In this document: piece after piece, positions 34,262 to 47,159 of the stretch
Layout: each line of letters begins with the position of its first letter
How positions within the stretch are numbered: position 1 is the stretch's first letter
Source: Theobroma cacao
Taxonomy: Eukaryota; Streptophyta; Magnoliopsida; Malvales; Malvaceae
Assembly (NCBI RefSeq): GCF_000208745.1
Contig: NC_030859.1
Coordinates: 8,074,446 to 8,138,445 of the forward strand
DNA length: 64,000 bases
Reading direction: 5' to 3'
Notes under the pieces: model-generated
The model's input: the letters and a program-made list of their open reading frames with translations, nothing else
Database searches by the model: none
What the model was told of the DNA's origin: nothing
Position numbers and translations under genes: made by a program

Positions 34262-35912
34262 CACCCCCAAACTTAAGATTTTACTAGTCCTCGAGAAAAA
34301 CATAGTACTACATGCAATAACTTAAACATGAAAACATTTAACTAGAGTTCAATTACACCATTTCATTAATCACCTTTAATATCCTCATAAGTCAATCCAT
34401 ATTCATAGCTTTAGGCAACACACAAATATTATTCAAGTTCATGTTTCAATCCAAATGCTAGCTTATCATTAAATGAATTTCTGTGTGTGTGTGCAATCTT
34501 TTCACCTAGAATATTATACAAGTCAGATAAGTTTATATTCATGCAAAATTCAAATAAGTAATTAAACTCCATAAGTTTGCTTTTCATCTCTCTCTCCATT
34601 AATGTAAACTAAAACTAAAGCAAGGATCAATAGGACTTTAATTAGCTTGTAATGTATGGCTAGGGTTAAGGTTGGATATGGGATAATGTATATCTCAAAT
34701 CACCCTAAGCACATAGTCAATCTAGGACCTATTCAGAACTTTATTTTCCTCCACCTAGTGTACCTTTTTTTCATAAAAAATTTTCTTTTATTCAACACTT
34801 CATTCTTTTTCTTTTTTTTTTTCTTTCCTTTTTCCTTTTTTGCAATTTCACACCCCCAAGCTTATTTCTTTTATTGGGTAGGAAGTTGAATACAATCATA
34901 TTTTGAACTTTTCTTAATTTTTCATCTTGACTACCTTTTTCGCTATGTAGCTCGTAACATTCCTAAATTGACTTATGCACTTAAGAATAAGGGATGCAAG
35001 AATTGTTGAAGATATTAATATAAGGGTTTAGGATAAAATTTGTGTGTTCAAACAAAGAAAAGGTGTCATTAGGCTCAAAGGGAAAACTATGGATAATTTA
35101 TGTAAAGGAAAGCTACAAAAGGCTCAATCGGTCCAAAAATGACCTAAGTCATCTCCTTAACTAAGTGTAGCCTAGAATTTCACCTCGAGAGAGAAACAAA
35201 CAAATTCTAAAACTCAATACATAATTTAAAATTCATATTCACATAAACCTTCTCTAAATACGTACAATGAATCTAAGCAAAAGACATGGTTGCTCAAAAT
35301 GTATAAATTGAACTCCAACAATAAAGCTTAGCATAAGAATTTACATAACACTCAAATAGTATTCACATTTGCAAAGAATCAAAATAGGAATATAACAAAA
35401 TTCTCATCATTGGGTAGGTAAACTAAACAAAACTGGCACAATTAAATCTAGCTAAAATGCAAATGCACATGCCAAAATAAAAAAAAATTAGCTAAAATAA
35501 ACTAACCTAAAATATCACAAAAACTAATAATAGTAAAACTCTCCCTTAAACTTAAATTGTACATTGTCCTCAATGTAAAAAGCTAAAGAAAATAAGGAAA
35601 TGAAACTTTGCTATCAATAATGATAGTGCATTGAAAGCTCTAATTTTCATCCTTTTTATCTTCATGCTTTCCATACCTACAGACTCAACAAACAAGCTAG
35701 GGAGATGTTAGAACTACTTATTTAAATAGAAAACAAAAATAACTAAAATAACAACTAAAACTAAAAAGATATAGCTTTAGTACCTCTCAGGAAGCGCTTC
35801 TTTATAGTTACTAGCTTGACTGTGATACCCTTTTCTTCACTTCTTTATCACCACAAAAATGCTTGAGGCTCTGTTTCATTACCTTGAGTGCTCCAATAAG
35901 TGTATTAAAAAT
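34262..35912 (-). mobile_element. Element A 3' noncoding interior and polypurine tract
   Basis: Polypurine tract 'ttaagtttgggggtg' (34262-34276, minus) adjoins the LTR. The region is collinear with B (40374-41640) and A' (13255-13885), and holds no domain-bearing ORF. Near 35790 it has 'aagaagcgcttcctgagaggtac', like the phrase that follows the coding region in Athila elements. A pol gene would be expected before this point and is absent. Confidence 0.75.
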
Positions 35913-36600
35913 TTAGCCATATGATAAAACATTTACCACCTTAAAGGTTTTCCACCAATATGGTTGAAGTTCCCATAGTAAAAGGTGAAGGTGTGAACTA
36001 GAGAGTGTTACGTGTTGTTGAACCTTAAAATCAAGATCACTAGAAGGTGGTAGATTATGCTCATCATAACATTGCTTTGCGTGGAGATGTAGTGGCAGTG
36101 GCTCTAACTCATGAATTGGTACTTGCTTACTTGTAGGTGGTGGACTAGGATTACCTTTACCTTTATCAGCTAAATCCACTCTATAGCAATGAGATGTGGT
36201 TGAAGGACTCTTAGTTGCATTGAAAATAGTAAATTCAACTACCTCCTCTCCAACTTTAAAAGTTATTCTACTTGCCCTTACATTTGTTAGTGCACCTGCA
36301 GTGGCTAAGAATGGACGTCCTCGTATGATCGAAACTTCTTGATCCTCCTCCATCTTAAGTATAAGGAAGTCTACTAGAATGTATAATTTCCCAACTTTAA
36401 GCAAGACATTATTTATAACCCCACAAGGCTACCTTATTGTTCTATCCGCTAGTTGTAAGTGACTGTAGTCTATTGAATTTCCTTCAATTCAATTCTCTTA
36501 GCAACAGACAAAGGCATAGTTGAGACACCAGCACCCAAATCACACAAAACTTTTGAAAAATTAAAATTACCAATTGAGCAAGGGATAGAAAAACTCCCTA
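35913..36600 (-). pseudogene. Element A retropepsin (aspartic protease)
   Basis: The minus strand carries PCSIGNFNFSKVLCDLGAG, with the catalytic Asp in DLGA (about 36530-36545), MPLSVAKRIELKE, then after stops the flap-side segment LVDFLILKMEEDQEV and the conserved RGRPFLATAGALTNV. This matches Athila-type retropepsins that process gag and pol. The reading then passes into a Pro- and His-rich tail and ends at 35913 with no RT following. At least three stops or shifts separate the two halves. Confidence 0.85.
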
Positions 36601-38261
36601 AATCCTTAAGCTTTGGTGAAAGCTTATTTTAAATTATCGTGTTACACTCTTCAGTGAGTGTAATTGTCTTGAAATCCTTCAATTTTCTCTTCTTAGTAAA
36701 GGTGTCCTTTGAAAACTTCACATATAATGACATTTGTTCTAAAGCTTTTGTGAAAGGAATGTTGATCTGAAGCTTTTTAAATACCTCAAGAAATTTTTGG
36801 AAGTGCTAATCAAGCTTTTGTTTCTGAAGGCACTGAGGAAAGGGTGATGGTGGTAAAGTTGTCTTTGTTTCCTTCTCTTGAATTTGCTTGTCAGTTGTCT
36901 CAATCAGTGTTTCATTCTCAATAGGCTTATCTTAAAGAGTAGCTTGCCTAACACTATTGTTAACTTTTTTTTTAGCTCCTCCGGGTGATTGCCATAACTT
37001 GTTCCTTACCTTCTCTCCTTGGATTCACTTCTGTATCGTTAGGCAGTGTTCCTTGAGGTCGGTTGTTTAATAAAATGGCAAGTTGAGCAACTTAAGTGTT
37101 AAGGTTTTGAATTGATGCTGCTTGACTTTAAATAAAATCTGTTTGACTTGTAGAATGCTATCATTCTCTATCATGTACTGCCTTAGTAGATCTTCCATAG
37201 TTGGCTTCTTTTCTAAAATAGGTATGCCAACTTGCTGGTGAAATCCCAGAGGTGCATTTGTCATTGGAGTTGAAGACAAACCTTGATTATTAGCCCAAGA
37301 GAAATTAGGATGACTGTTCCACCCTAGGTTGTAAGTGTTGCAGTAAGGGTTGTTTTGCTGTTTGTTACCCACAAATTGCACTGTTTCTATTGAATTTGGA
37401 CACTAATGACTTGTATGATTATCTCCACAAAACTCACAAACTACAAAAGGACTTTGCAAACTATTAGCACCAAATGATTCAAGAGTTTTAGTTAAAGCTG
37501 CTACCTGAGTGGATAATGCTGTCATAGCATCAACATCATGAATTCCAATTACTTTCCTATGCATTGCTCGCTCTGTTGGCCACTAGTAGTTGATTGTAGT
37601 CATCTCTTCCAACAAATCGTATGCCTCATCAATTGATTTTGCCATTAAAACTCCTGCCACAATGACATCAATGGTGGTTCGAACCAGCTTACTCGAACCA
37701 TTATAAAAAGTCTGCACCTGAAGCCACTTTGGGAGACCATGATGAGGACAACGCTAAAGTAGTTCTTTGTATCTTTCCCAAGTTTTGTACAATGATTCAG
37801 AATCTAGTTGCATGAATGATGTAATATCATTCCTCAATTTTGTTGTCTTAGTCGAAGGGAAGAATTTTGGAAGGAATTTCTGAACAAGATCATCCCATGT
37901 TGTTATGGAGCTAGTAGAGAGTGCATTTAGCCAAGCCTTAGCTTTATCACCTTATGGAGAATGGAAAAGCCTTAACCGAATTGCATCATCTGTGACACCA
38001 TTGCTCTTGAACGTGTCACAAATCTCTAATAAGTTTGATATATGGCCATTTGGATCACCATTTGGAAGACCCCCAAAACTAAACCGATGTTTGAATCATG
38101 GTAATGATAGCTGGTTTGATTTTAAAATGGTTTTCTTGAATAGTTGGCCTTCAAATGGTCGATGGAATTCCTTGTACCGAAAGAACAGCATAATCCCTTA
38201 AGCAACAATTGTAAGCTACTACACGCTATTGGATCTACTATTCACCTTGCTGATCAGCCAT
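36601..38261 (-). pseudogene. Element A gag
   Basis: Likely start ATG at 38261 (MADQQGE, then an early stop). Readable blocks include NGVTDDAIRLRLFHSP, DKAKAWLNALSTSSITTWDD, LVQKFLPKFFPSTKTTKLRN, QTFYNGSSKLVRTTID and EAYDLLEEMT, the order seen in Athila gag. A zinc knuckle follows (CEFCGDNHTSH, next Cys after a stop) at about 37400. The most open piece, 37381-37067, is Asn- and Gln-rich (MQFVGNKQQNNPYCNTYNLG). Numerous stops make it non-functional. Confidence 0.85.
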
Positions 38262-38467
38262 TATATTTACTGGAGTAACACCTTGTTGATTCTCTTATTC
38301 GAAGTTAGCGAAATGTTCGCTCAATTTCTAGATCACACGAGATAGTCTACAAGTTGTTTGCTTTTCTCATACAATAGCTAAACACAACTACAAAAAAAAG
38401 AAATAAAACATAAATTAAGACTAATCTGAAACAGTTTAATATTAATAAATAACAAAGAAAACAAAAT

Positions 38468-38485
38468 CCCTGGCCACGGTGCCAA
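38468..38485 (-). other. Element A primer-binding site (tRNA-Asp type)
   Basis: The minus strand reads TTGGCACCGTGGCCAGGG, close to the TGGCGCCGTTGCCGGGGA site of Athila-type elements, five bases inside the LTR end. Confidence 0.8.
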
Positions 38486-38490
38486 AAACT

Positions 38491-38933
38491 TGTTGTCGAA
38501 TTTGCACACATAAGTCTACGTATCGAACAAGTAATATAGATAGTAGGTCCAGCTTATCGTTCCCACAAGGATTTATTTCTAAAGTTTCACTATACTAAAA
38601 TTATAAAACAAATTGATCTTATATAAGTAATTTGAAAATTGAAGAAAAACTAATTTAAAACAATTAAAAATCAACAATAAATAAACTAACAAACTAAATA
38701 AGTTGAGAAAAGTAACATATTAAAAACCTAAGATTATGGGTTCATTCAGCATTTCAACTAATACCAGTTTTTCTTATTATCTATCTTTCCTGGGCGGTTT
38801 TACTAACCTAGAATCCAAAGCTATGGACAAGTCTCTATCTAGTTGCCTGTACAAATGCCTAACTTAATTATTTCACTATATGTCTATATGAATAAATTAA
38901 ATTAAGTTCATTGAGCAAGTGTCCTATGTGGCT
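38491..38933 (-). mobile_element. Element A 5' LTR, first part
   Basis: Matches 32489-32925 of the other A LTR. It is cut at TGGCT (38929-38933), the left target duplication of element B, and continues at 49880. Confidence 0.9.
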
Positions 38934-40373
38934 TGTCCGGTAAAATTCTACTATGCAAGTATACGTGTCAAATAAATAGTATATAAGCAAGCAGAGTATC
39001 GATCCTACGGAGAATTGATCTAAAATTTTACTAAGTACTAAAATTAGAACAATTTAGTTTTATTCAAATAATTAAGATTTGAATTCTAATTAAACTAAAA
39101 ATTACTCAACTAAAACTAATTTAATTAAAAATTAAAACAACAAGATAATTCAGTAAAAAGCAAATCAAACAAGCTTAGGATTACAATATCCCTCACACTT
39201 TATCTAAATCTTATTTCTCTTCCCTAACTTATTTCAATGAGTTGAATTGCTAACCTAGAGTCCTCAATTATTTATAAAGGCCTCCCGACTTGTCTTATAA
39301 AAATATCTATTTTAACCAAAACACTATATACTTATGTGAATTGAAATTAAAACAAATTCGTTAAGTTCAAGCTCTAATCTGGCTACATATGGCCTATAGG
39401 TATATCCCTATCCTATCCACAAATCAATTAATATGATCATATGCTATCTCAATTTTAGTCTACATAAACTCCCTTTCCCAAGTTTGTTTAGGTTCCTAAT
39501 CAACTTAATTGGTGATCAGGCAATTAAAAGAATTAAGAACAAATTGGAATAAACAATTCAAATCCCATTAAAGATAAGCAAGAAAGAGATTAAAAATTTA
39601 GATTACATGTGAGTTTAATTGCAATCCTAGAAAAATAAAATTAGCTATTCATAATTGCAAAGATAAATAAAAATATAAATTTCAACCATTGAGAGTAACA
39701 AGAAAAATAAAAGTTAAGGAAGAAAACAAAATGATTGAATGCAGCTTGTTTTCGAGTTTCTACCTCAACTTTCAGTCTTTTGAATCTCCAAAAGTTGTCT
39801 AACCTAATTTCTCTTAAAATATCCTATTTATACTAACAATCTTAACCTAAAAGTCCTTAAGTTAACCTACTAATTCTAACTATTGGGCTTAACAGTGTAA
39901 TGAGGCCTAAACATTATTTGTTAGTATTAAAATTGCCATTCTTGTAACAGTACACCTAGTCATCTTCCAACATAATTTTCTCTATCTTCAAAATAGAACT
40001 GGGAAAAGTTATCTGCACAAAAGTTGTAGCTCTCTCTCTTAAATTGCCAATGGTTTAAGAATTACATCATTTGGATTTCTGTAGTGCAAGTTATGGGTAA
40101 AATACCAAAGCATGTACAAGCAGAGTTTTGGGTCCTTCAAACACCTTATTTTCCAAAATTAAGCCCAACTTCTTTAAATCCTACAAAAACATAAAAACTA
40201 ATAAATAATAATCAAATTAAATTAAATAAAAATAAAATTAAAATAACTCACTTAAAAATAAACCAATTATAAAAAAAAACTAAAAATAACTAAATTATAA
40301 TTAAAAATTAAGGACTTAGCTAATATTTAATATCAAAATTGATATAAAATAATTCTATAAAATAGAATTATCA
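38934..40373 (-). mobile_element. Element B 3' LTR
   Basis: 1440 bp. The TATA-like box 'gtataaatagg' lies at 39824-39834 (minus) and the shared module at 39994-40122. It abuts the polypurine tract 'aagtttaggggta' (40374-40388). Confidence 0.9.
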
Positions 40374-41640
40374 TACCCCTAAACTTAAAGTTTTACTAGT
40401 CCTTGAGCAAAAGAAAATAAAAAAATAAAAATTAAACATAAAAGAAATTTTTACGAGAGATAGAAGTACCAAATCATAATTTTCCAATTTTTCCTTCAGA
40501 AATACCTCCAATTCTAACTTAAGGCAAAATACAACTAATCCTTAAAATAAAGCATCAATTCAAGTGAAAACTTATTTTTCGAGTGGACTTCCTCTGTGTG
40601 TGTGTGTGTGAATAATCTCTTACAAAAAATATCATGCAATTTAGATGAGTTTATGCCAAAGTCTAAGCGTAGATTAAAACTACAATCCCATAAGTTTATT
40701 TTTCATCTCTTTCTCCACTAATATAGAATAACACTTATTCAAGGGCCAATAGGTCTTTGTTAAGCTTATAATGTAAGGCTAGGGTCAAGGTATGATACAA
40801 GATATTTTTAGACTCAAATTCACCCTAAACACTTAATCAATCTAGGACCTAAAAAGAGCTTTATCAAAATTTTTAACACTCTCGAAATTAAAGTAAAATT
40901 TTCTTTGTACAACACATTATATTTCTTTTTCTTTTCTTTCTTTTTTTTTATACCCCCAAACTTATTTTTGACAATTATGAATAGAGGGTAAATTTCTAGC
41001 ACCCTTTTTTTTTCACCTTTTTCCCTCAATTAACTTTAAGCTCAACACATTTACTAGAAAGATCAAAATATATAAGGGTGAAAGGTTTAAATTGTTGACA
41101 TTAAATAACAAGGCTAAGGTAATGTAGTTGTGTATATACAAAGAAAAGGTAAATTAGGCTCGAAAGGGGTGACTAAGGTTAATTATATAACAAGGTAGGC
41201 TCAACAAAGCTCAACCAGTCCAAAGATGGCCTAAATCACTTTCTATCCTAAGTGTTATCTAATATTTCACCTTACGAGAGAATCAAACAAATGCTAAATT
41301 CTTGACTTCACTAGACTTTTCATCAGCATAAACTTTCTCTAAATCACATAAAAAAATTCGAACTAAAAAAAAATATGGTGCCTAAATTATTAGAAGTTAC
41401 ATTCTTAAATAAAGTTAACACAAGAATATCACATAAAATTAAATCATAACCATATGTTTCCCAAAAGCTAAGAATCACAAGATAATCAAATTATCATCCT
41501 AGGATTGGGAAAATCATGTATAAGGTGCAAACTATCTCAATTTTTTTTTTTTGCAACTAAAACCAAATAAACATAACCTAAATAAAAGCCTAAACTAGAT
41601 AAATCTTAAAATTACTCCCCTAAACTTAGAACAAAACATT
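40374..41640 (-). mobile_element. Element B 3' noncoding interior
   Basis: Collinear with 34262-35560 of element A, for example 'caatctaggacct' and 'tttcaccttacgagagaaNcaaacaaat'. No recognisable ORF (the 69-codon minus ORF at 40820-41029 is Lys-rich low complexity). Confidence 0.75.
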
Positions 41641-41989
41641 GTCGACAATGTGATAAAAGAAAAGGAAAACGAAAGGTGAAGAAAATACTCCCCTAACACC
41701 TTAGTTACAGTCTACTGGTCATCCTCGTTGTCCACACCAAAATCATCCTCAAAGTCTAAATCCGTAGGTAACGAAGGAAAAGTGGACATATCCATCCTAA
41801 TATGTTCAGCATAGGCTCTCATAATTTGTTCAATTGCCTAATTTTTTCGCTCGTGACGGTTTAGGCAATTATCATTGCGCTCTATCCATTGAGTAACACT
41901 ACGTGTGAGAGTCAATTGTGAAGGTTGAGGGGCCGCTTGAGAAAAACTGCCAGCCACTGGAGAGATTCTTTCAATCGCTTGAGAATACC

Positions 41990-44812
41990 TATAAAACCCG
42001 ACCCTATAAACACATGTCATGACATACATGCACTGAGTAGCATGTTATTACGTTAGGAAAGCTCCTAAGAATAGACGAAACTCGATATTGTACATAACGG
42101 TACACTTAGTTGATTTAACCTCGAACTAGTTCAAATAGGAATCGTAGTATGAAATTTAATATTTTATAGTCCAAGAAAGACTAAAAATGATTGTTCAAAG
42201 TTCGAGGGTTCATTTGGGGAAAAATTGAAAATTTTGATGTTCAGGGGTAAAATCGTCATTTTGCCACCTAAGATAATAATTTGATCATGAAGTGAAATTT
42301 TTGATCGAGATTAACTATTTGGAGTATAATTTAATGATAGGAAGTGAAAATTTTTAATTATAGTAATTTTCAGAACATAGGGGCAAAACGGTAATTTTGT
42401 CACCTCGGGGTAAAAATCGTAATTTTCACCACCCAAAACTTGTCAAATCATAGGATTTATTTATTTTTGGTATGAATAACTATGGTATTTTAAGTGGTGA
42501 AAAATTGAAGTTTAAAGGATGAAATTTTAAAAACGGACCAATGGAAAAGTTACACATGGCACTTTTTAATGATTTAATATTATTTTAAAAGAAAATCAGC
42601 CCATTTAAACCCCACATCAGGTGATGGTCGGCCATAAGGAGAAAATAAGAGAGAAAATAGAGAGGAAAGGAAGAAAAGAGAAAAACCAAAGGAAAACTAG
42701 AAAATTCAAAGGGGAATTCGCGTTTTTCGTCCTTTTACGCGTCTAACGGTAAGATTTTTCGATTTTAGCTTGATTTCTACCTTTCCTATGCCTTTATTTC
42801 CATTTAGCATGCTTGAGGAGAGAGATCAAAAAGTGAAACCAAGGGCTGGCCGAAATTCTAGGGGAGAGATTTTGAAATTTTTAGGTTTTGATTTTTAGTT
42901 AAATTGGTAGTTTTAGTTAGTTAAATGTGTATAGAAATTAAATTGGGCAAGAAAGCATGAAATTTTCACAATACCCACCCTTGGCTGAATATGCATTGAT
43001 GTACAATGATGATGAACTGATTTTTATTCTAAGAGAAATGAAGAGAAAATGATGAAAAATGGTTAAATGTGATAGAAAAACAAAGTGAAAAATTAACTGA
43101 GTTAATGTCCCATTTTTGACTAATTTTTCAAGGAGGAAAGTGAGCTGATTTTGATGATTTTAGAAGGTTATTGGCTGATATTTAATGGTTAGAAATGTTG
43201 GAGAGAAAATGGGACAATTTAGAGCTAAAATGGAGCGCATTAGCAATTTATAAGGTAAAGTGCCAAAAATAGGTTAATACCACGTTTAAGCCGTTTTAGG
43301 CTATTGCATTTCATACCATGCATTAGTACAGGATTTAAGTCAATTATATAGTAATTTAGCATCAATGTGGTGAATTGTGTAATTTTTGCAATGTGTCTAG
43401 GAGGAGAGCCTTCCGGTAAAGGCAAGGAAGTCGTACTCGACGAACAGTGATCGGGGAACCTAGAAAGCATTTAATTTGTACAAACGGTGAGTAAACCTAT
43501 TATTATTGTAAATTATCTAGAGTTTATTTTTAAATGCTCTTCATGTATTTTATGAAATGAAAATGAGATTAAAATGGGACTTTTGATGTTTTAGAAATAA
43601 ATGTGACAAATAAATATATTGTGTTGATTGTCTGAAATAAGAAACTTTTGATTATGAAATTGAGTAATTGGAGGTTGCCAATTGTCATGAAAAATATATT
43701 TTCCTATGAATGGCTTATGATATATGAGTATATATGGCTATATTTTATAATTGCATTGGGAATTTATGTAAGCTGTCTTTTACTATGCAGGCTGGGTAAA
43801 TAAATAAAAGCCACGTTATACTATCAAAATTTTATTAAAATTGGTGGGTTTAGTCACTGCAGTGATGGGTTTTCGTGGACTGCCTATTAGAGGGGTACGG
43901 TAAACTCGGTTGCATAGTTACTCCGGTTGTAGAGGTGAGAAGGGTAACTCTCGGGGTAGTATTAGAGCTCATTTCACGTCGAACCCCCACGTGAATGTGT
44001 AACTTGGCCAACACCAAGGAACGACTTGTTTGCAAAACTAACATGTGTTTAACATGTAAATATCTTAACAATCTTGGCAAACTCAGTTAGATGCCTCGGC
44101 CAAGGTATCCCCGAGGATTAGTTTTTGGCTTGAGCCCTATTTTTAATAAAAGTCATAGGCCTTAACAACTGTTTTGGTAAATTACAAATATTTTATGGTT
44201 TAAGAAATAAATTGAAAACCTTATGAAATGGTTTGTGATTTATTGTTTAAACTAGCCTCCATTTTGCTCGCCTTTAGATATTTATAATAATGTCTGTTTA
44301 CTCATTGGGATTGCAAAATCTCACCCACCTCCTTTCCAAATATTTCAGGCTTGTGGTAGCTTGTAGATACCCGATTTTGTCGAGGATTCCAGTTGACCCC
44401 TCTATCTCATAGACAGTAGGTTACTATCACTAACACTTGGTGTATTTATGGGTCACTTGTCATTGTAATTATTATTGTACATTATAACTTTGTAAATTAT
44501 TGTATGTATGAATTTATTTTACTTACACGTGTTTCTATAAATATTGTTTTATATAAAAATGCTATATTTTAATCAATATTTTGAATAGTAATATTTGTCT
44601 ATAAATCCTTTTAAAAAAATTTTATCTTTTGATTTACTTGAGCCGAAAACGACTGGTAATTGTTTAAAGTGGAATGTTTGACAACGATTGCTCACCAAAA
44701 AAAAACTGATACGTAAGCCTTGCGGGGTTTCGATTGGCATTTCGGGTAATGAGTGTAAATCGGGACATCGTGGCGGTTGTCATGGGCCTGAGGGAGGTTC
44801 TGGGTCTTGTTA
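41990..44812 (+). mobile_element. Solo LTR H1
   Basis: 2823 bp with the exact target duplication ATACC at 41985-41989 and 44813-44817, inserted in the B ORF. The ends read TATAAAACCCG...GGTCTTGTTA, decayed from TG...CA. Shares 'gaactagttcaaatag', 'ggggtaaaatcgtcattttgcc' and 'acggtacacttag' with H2 at 59626. No interior or second LTR, so it arose by LTR-LTR recombination. Confidence 0.92.
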
Positions 44813-46593
44813 ATACCCATAGTGATGGGGATTTTTTGCTATTACAGCTCCTTCTTATCGCTCCAATGCACACCAACTTTCGCACATAATGCAATGATCA
44901 AGGAAGGAAAACCTATACCATCCATTTAGTGCGGCCCATATGTAAGATGGCATGAGAGATAACCTTACCAATGCTAATGGATTTATGCGTCATAACGGCA
45001 TAAATTAGAACTGCGCGATCCTTCGTGACATCACTAATATGAGTGGTAGAGAGTAATCTCGCCAGCTACAAAGTGCAACAAAGCTTTTAGCTCCTTTTTC
45101 ATGGCAATTCATTTAAATGAAATAGGCTCGCCATGTGATATATTCCATTGGGCTCCCTCAACATAGAGTATTGATATAATCTCATTAAAATCTTGATGAT
45201 CGCCCAAGTACTGCTGTAATACCTCGTCTTTTGATATGATGGCTAATAAAGTTTACGGATGCCAATTGAGGTTAATTATTGAGTTAAAAAGGGTAATTCA
45301 GAAGTGAACCTGTGAAATCTCAATCTCCATAGACACGTAACTAGAAGTAGACGCGAAGATGCGAACTAAGGGTAATTTCGTAATTTCACTAGGTGAGCTC
45401 TTATGAGTGGGTTTTTTTTATGCTATTAAGGTCTAAATAGGCCTAAGGAATGAATGAATGATGTTTATGATGGTAAAATAAATGAAGAAGATAAAAATAA
45501 TGATAATTTCCACGATAGGGGCAAAATAGTCATTTTTCATCTCGGGTTGAAATTTTTACGTTTTCATGAACCCAAGTACTTTTAGACTATTATGGACTTT
45601 GTTTCGGTGTCCAAAGAGTAAAATGGTTGCACAAAGGATGGGAAAAAGACAAAGCCACCATGTTAAGGGCATTTTGGTAATTTTAGTGGAAATTTAGATT
45701 AACTTGAAGCATAAATATCTAAGCTCCAGCAGCTTCTCCTTCTTTATCCCAGCCCTTCTCTTCATTTTATGTTTTCTTCATTCTCCATGGGAGCAAAACC
45801 TTGAATCCTCCATAAATCTCTCATGGAAAGTCCAAATTTCATGCTTTTGCCCACTCTTTCATAAGGTTTTTCATGCTCTTCCACTTTTACACCTCAACAG
45901 CCTTCAAAAGTCTTTGTTCATCACTTTTTCTCACTAGTTGGAAGTTTTAGAGAGAGAAAGAGAGACTTGCCATAGTAGCTTGAAAACTCTTGAAAAGGAG
46001 TTCAACTATAACTCCACCAAGGTGAGAATGAATTAGATTTAATTTTCGAGTTGTTGATAATGGTTGATGATTAGAGTGGTGAGTTAATCTATTGTTGAGA
46101 TTGTTAATCATTTTTAGAGTCACTAGAGTAGAGTAAACAAATAGCCACTTAATGGTAATTGGGAGCTAGTTAGGAATAACTAGCTAAGCTTGAATTAGGA
46201 AATAGCTTTTGAGAGTGTATTAATGCCAATTTGGGTTGGTTGTGATGTTGTGTGTGTATAGGTTCCAACAAGGCCTCACATGTCCATTTGGAGCATTAGT
46301 TGAGGTTAGAGTCAAGCAAAAGAATCAACAAGACCGGTGAGTTAACTTACATTTCAAAATCGTTCTGGAAAAAATAATTGTATTTGTATGAAACATTTGA
46401 ATGATTTATTCTAACTTTTCTTTAAAATTGTGTGCCGGGGAACAAGCCCTTGATAAAACGTTTTGATGTTGTGAAAATATGAAATGTGAAATGTGTAAAA
46501 GGACAAACCTATGTGCTTCTATATTATGTTGATATATACATATATAAACGAATATATGTTGTGCATTGATGAATAATGTTGTGTAATTATATT

Positions 46594-46722
46594 GACCCGG
46601 ATATGTGCGAGTAAGAGTGCGCATAAGCTAATGATGACTCGGTGATGTGTGAGTAGGAGTACGCATAAGCCGATGATGACCTAGCCATGTGCTAGTGGGG
46701 AGTGCATATGAGCTAAATGATG
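46594..46722 (+). repeat. Tandem repeat in the J LTR, three units of about 48 bp
   Basis: The core 'gatgtgtgagtaggagtacgcataagc...gatgatgac' is repeated with changes. The K copy has the same unit at 1-50 in the opposite orientation. Confidence 0.85.
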
Positions 46723-46909
46723 ATAAGAGGGTGTGCATGATGATGGATATATATATACATACATAGATATGTGTGTTATAGAAAGTTATGAAAATAATTG
46801 TGATTGTGTTGTGTGTTGGCATTATTAATTGCTCCCAAAATTGCTTTTCATTTCAACAAGAAAAGGGCTTTTGATGTAATAAGACCCATTTCACTCAAAA
46901 TGCTCTGTT

Positions 46910-47159
46910 TCTCGCTACAGCGAGATTCATTTTTGCTGTAGCGAGAAACTCTCGGGTTCTGATGCAGTTCTTTCACTTTGACAAAGATTTTGACCACTTT
47001 CCTGTCCGAACTAAGAAAAGTGGTAAACATCAAAGTTGTAGCCCTGCCTCTTGGCTTTCTAATGGTTTAAAAATCTGGTCGATTGAACTTCTTTAGTGAG
47101 AGATATGATAGAAAAAGTAAAACATATACAAACTAAGATTATTTCTCGCTGCAGCGAGA
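46910..47159 (+). promoter_or_regulatory. TCTCGCTRCAGCGAGA palindromes flanking the shared module, J LTR
   Basis: Perfect 16-bp palindromes at 47144-47159 (central GC) and near-perfect at 46910-46925 (central TAC/AGC), with a partner at 46931-46946, 21 bp from the first. The shared LTR module (about 46965-47134) lies between them. They are some 1.2 kb downstream of the J TATA box, unlike in C, D and E2. Confidence 0.8.

Noticed and set aside
44664..44894. 76-codon minus ORF as a protein
   Set aside because: It crosses the H1 LTR end at 44812, so it is a junction artefact; only the part above 44813 belongs to the B ORF, and out of its main frame in places.
46406..47033. Several short minus-strand ORFs as genes
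   Set aside because: They lie in the J LTR over tandem repeats and the shared module; no conserved product.
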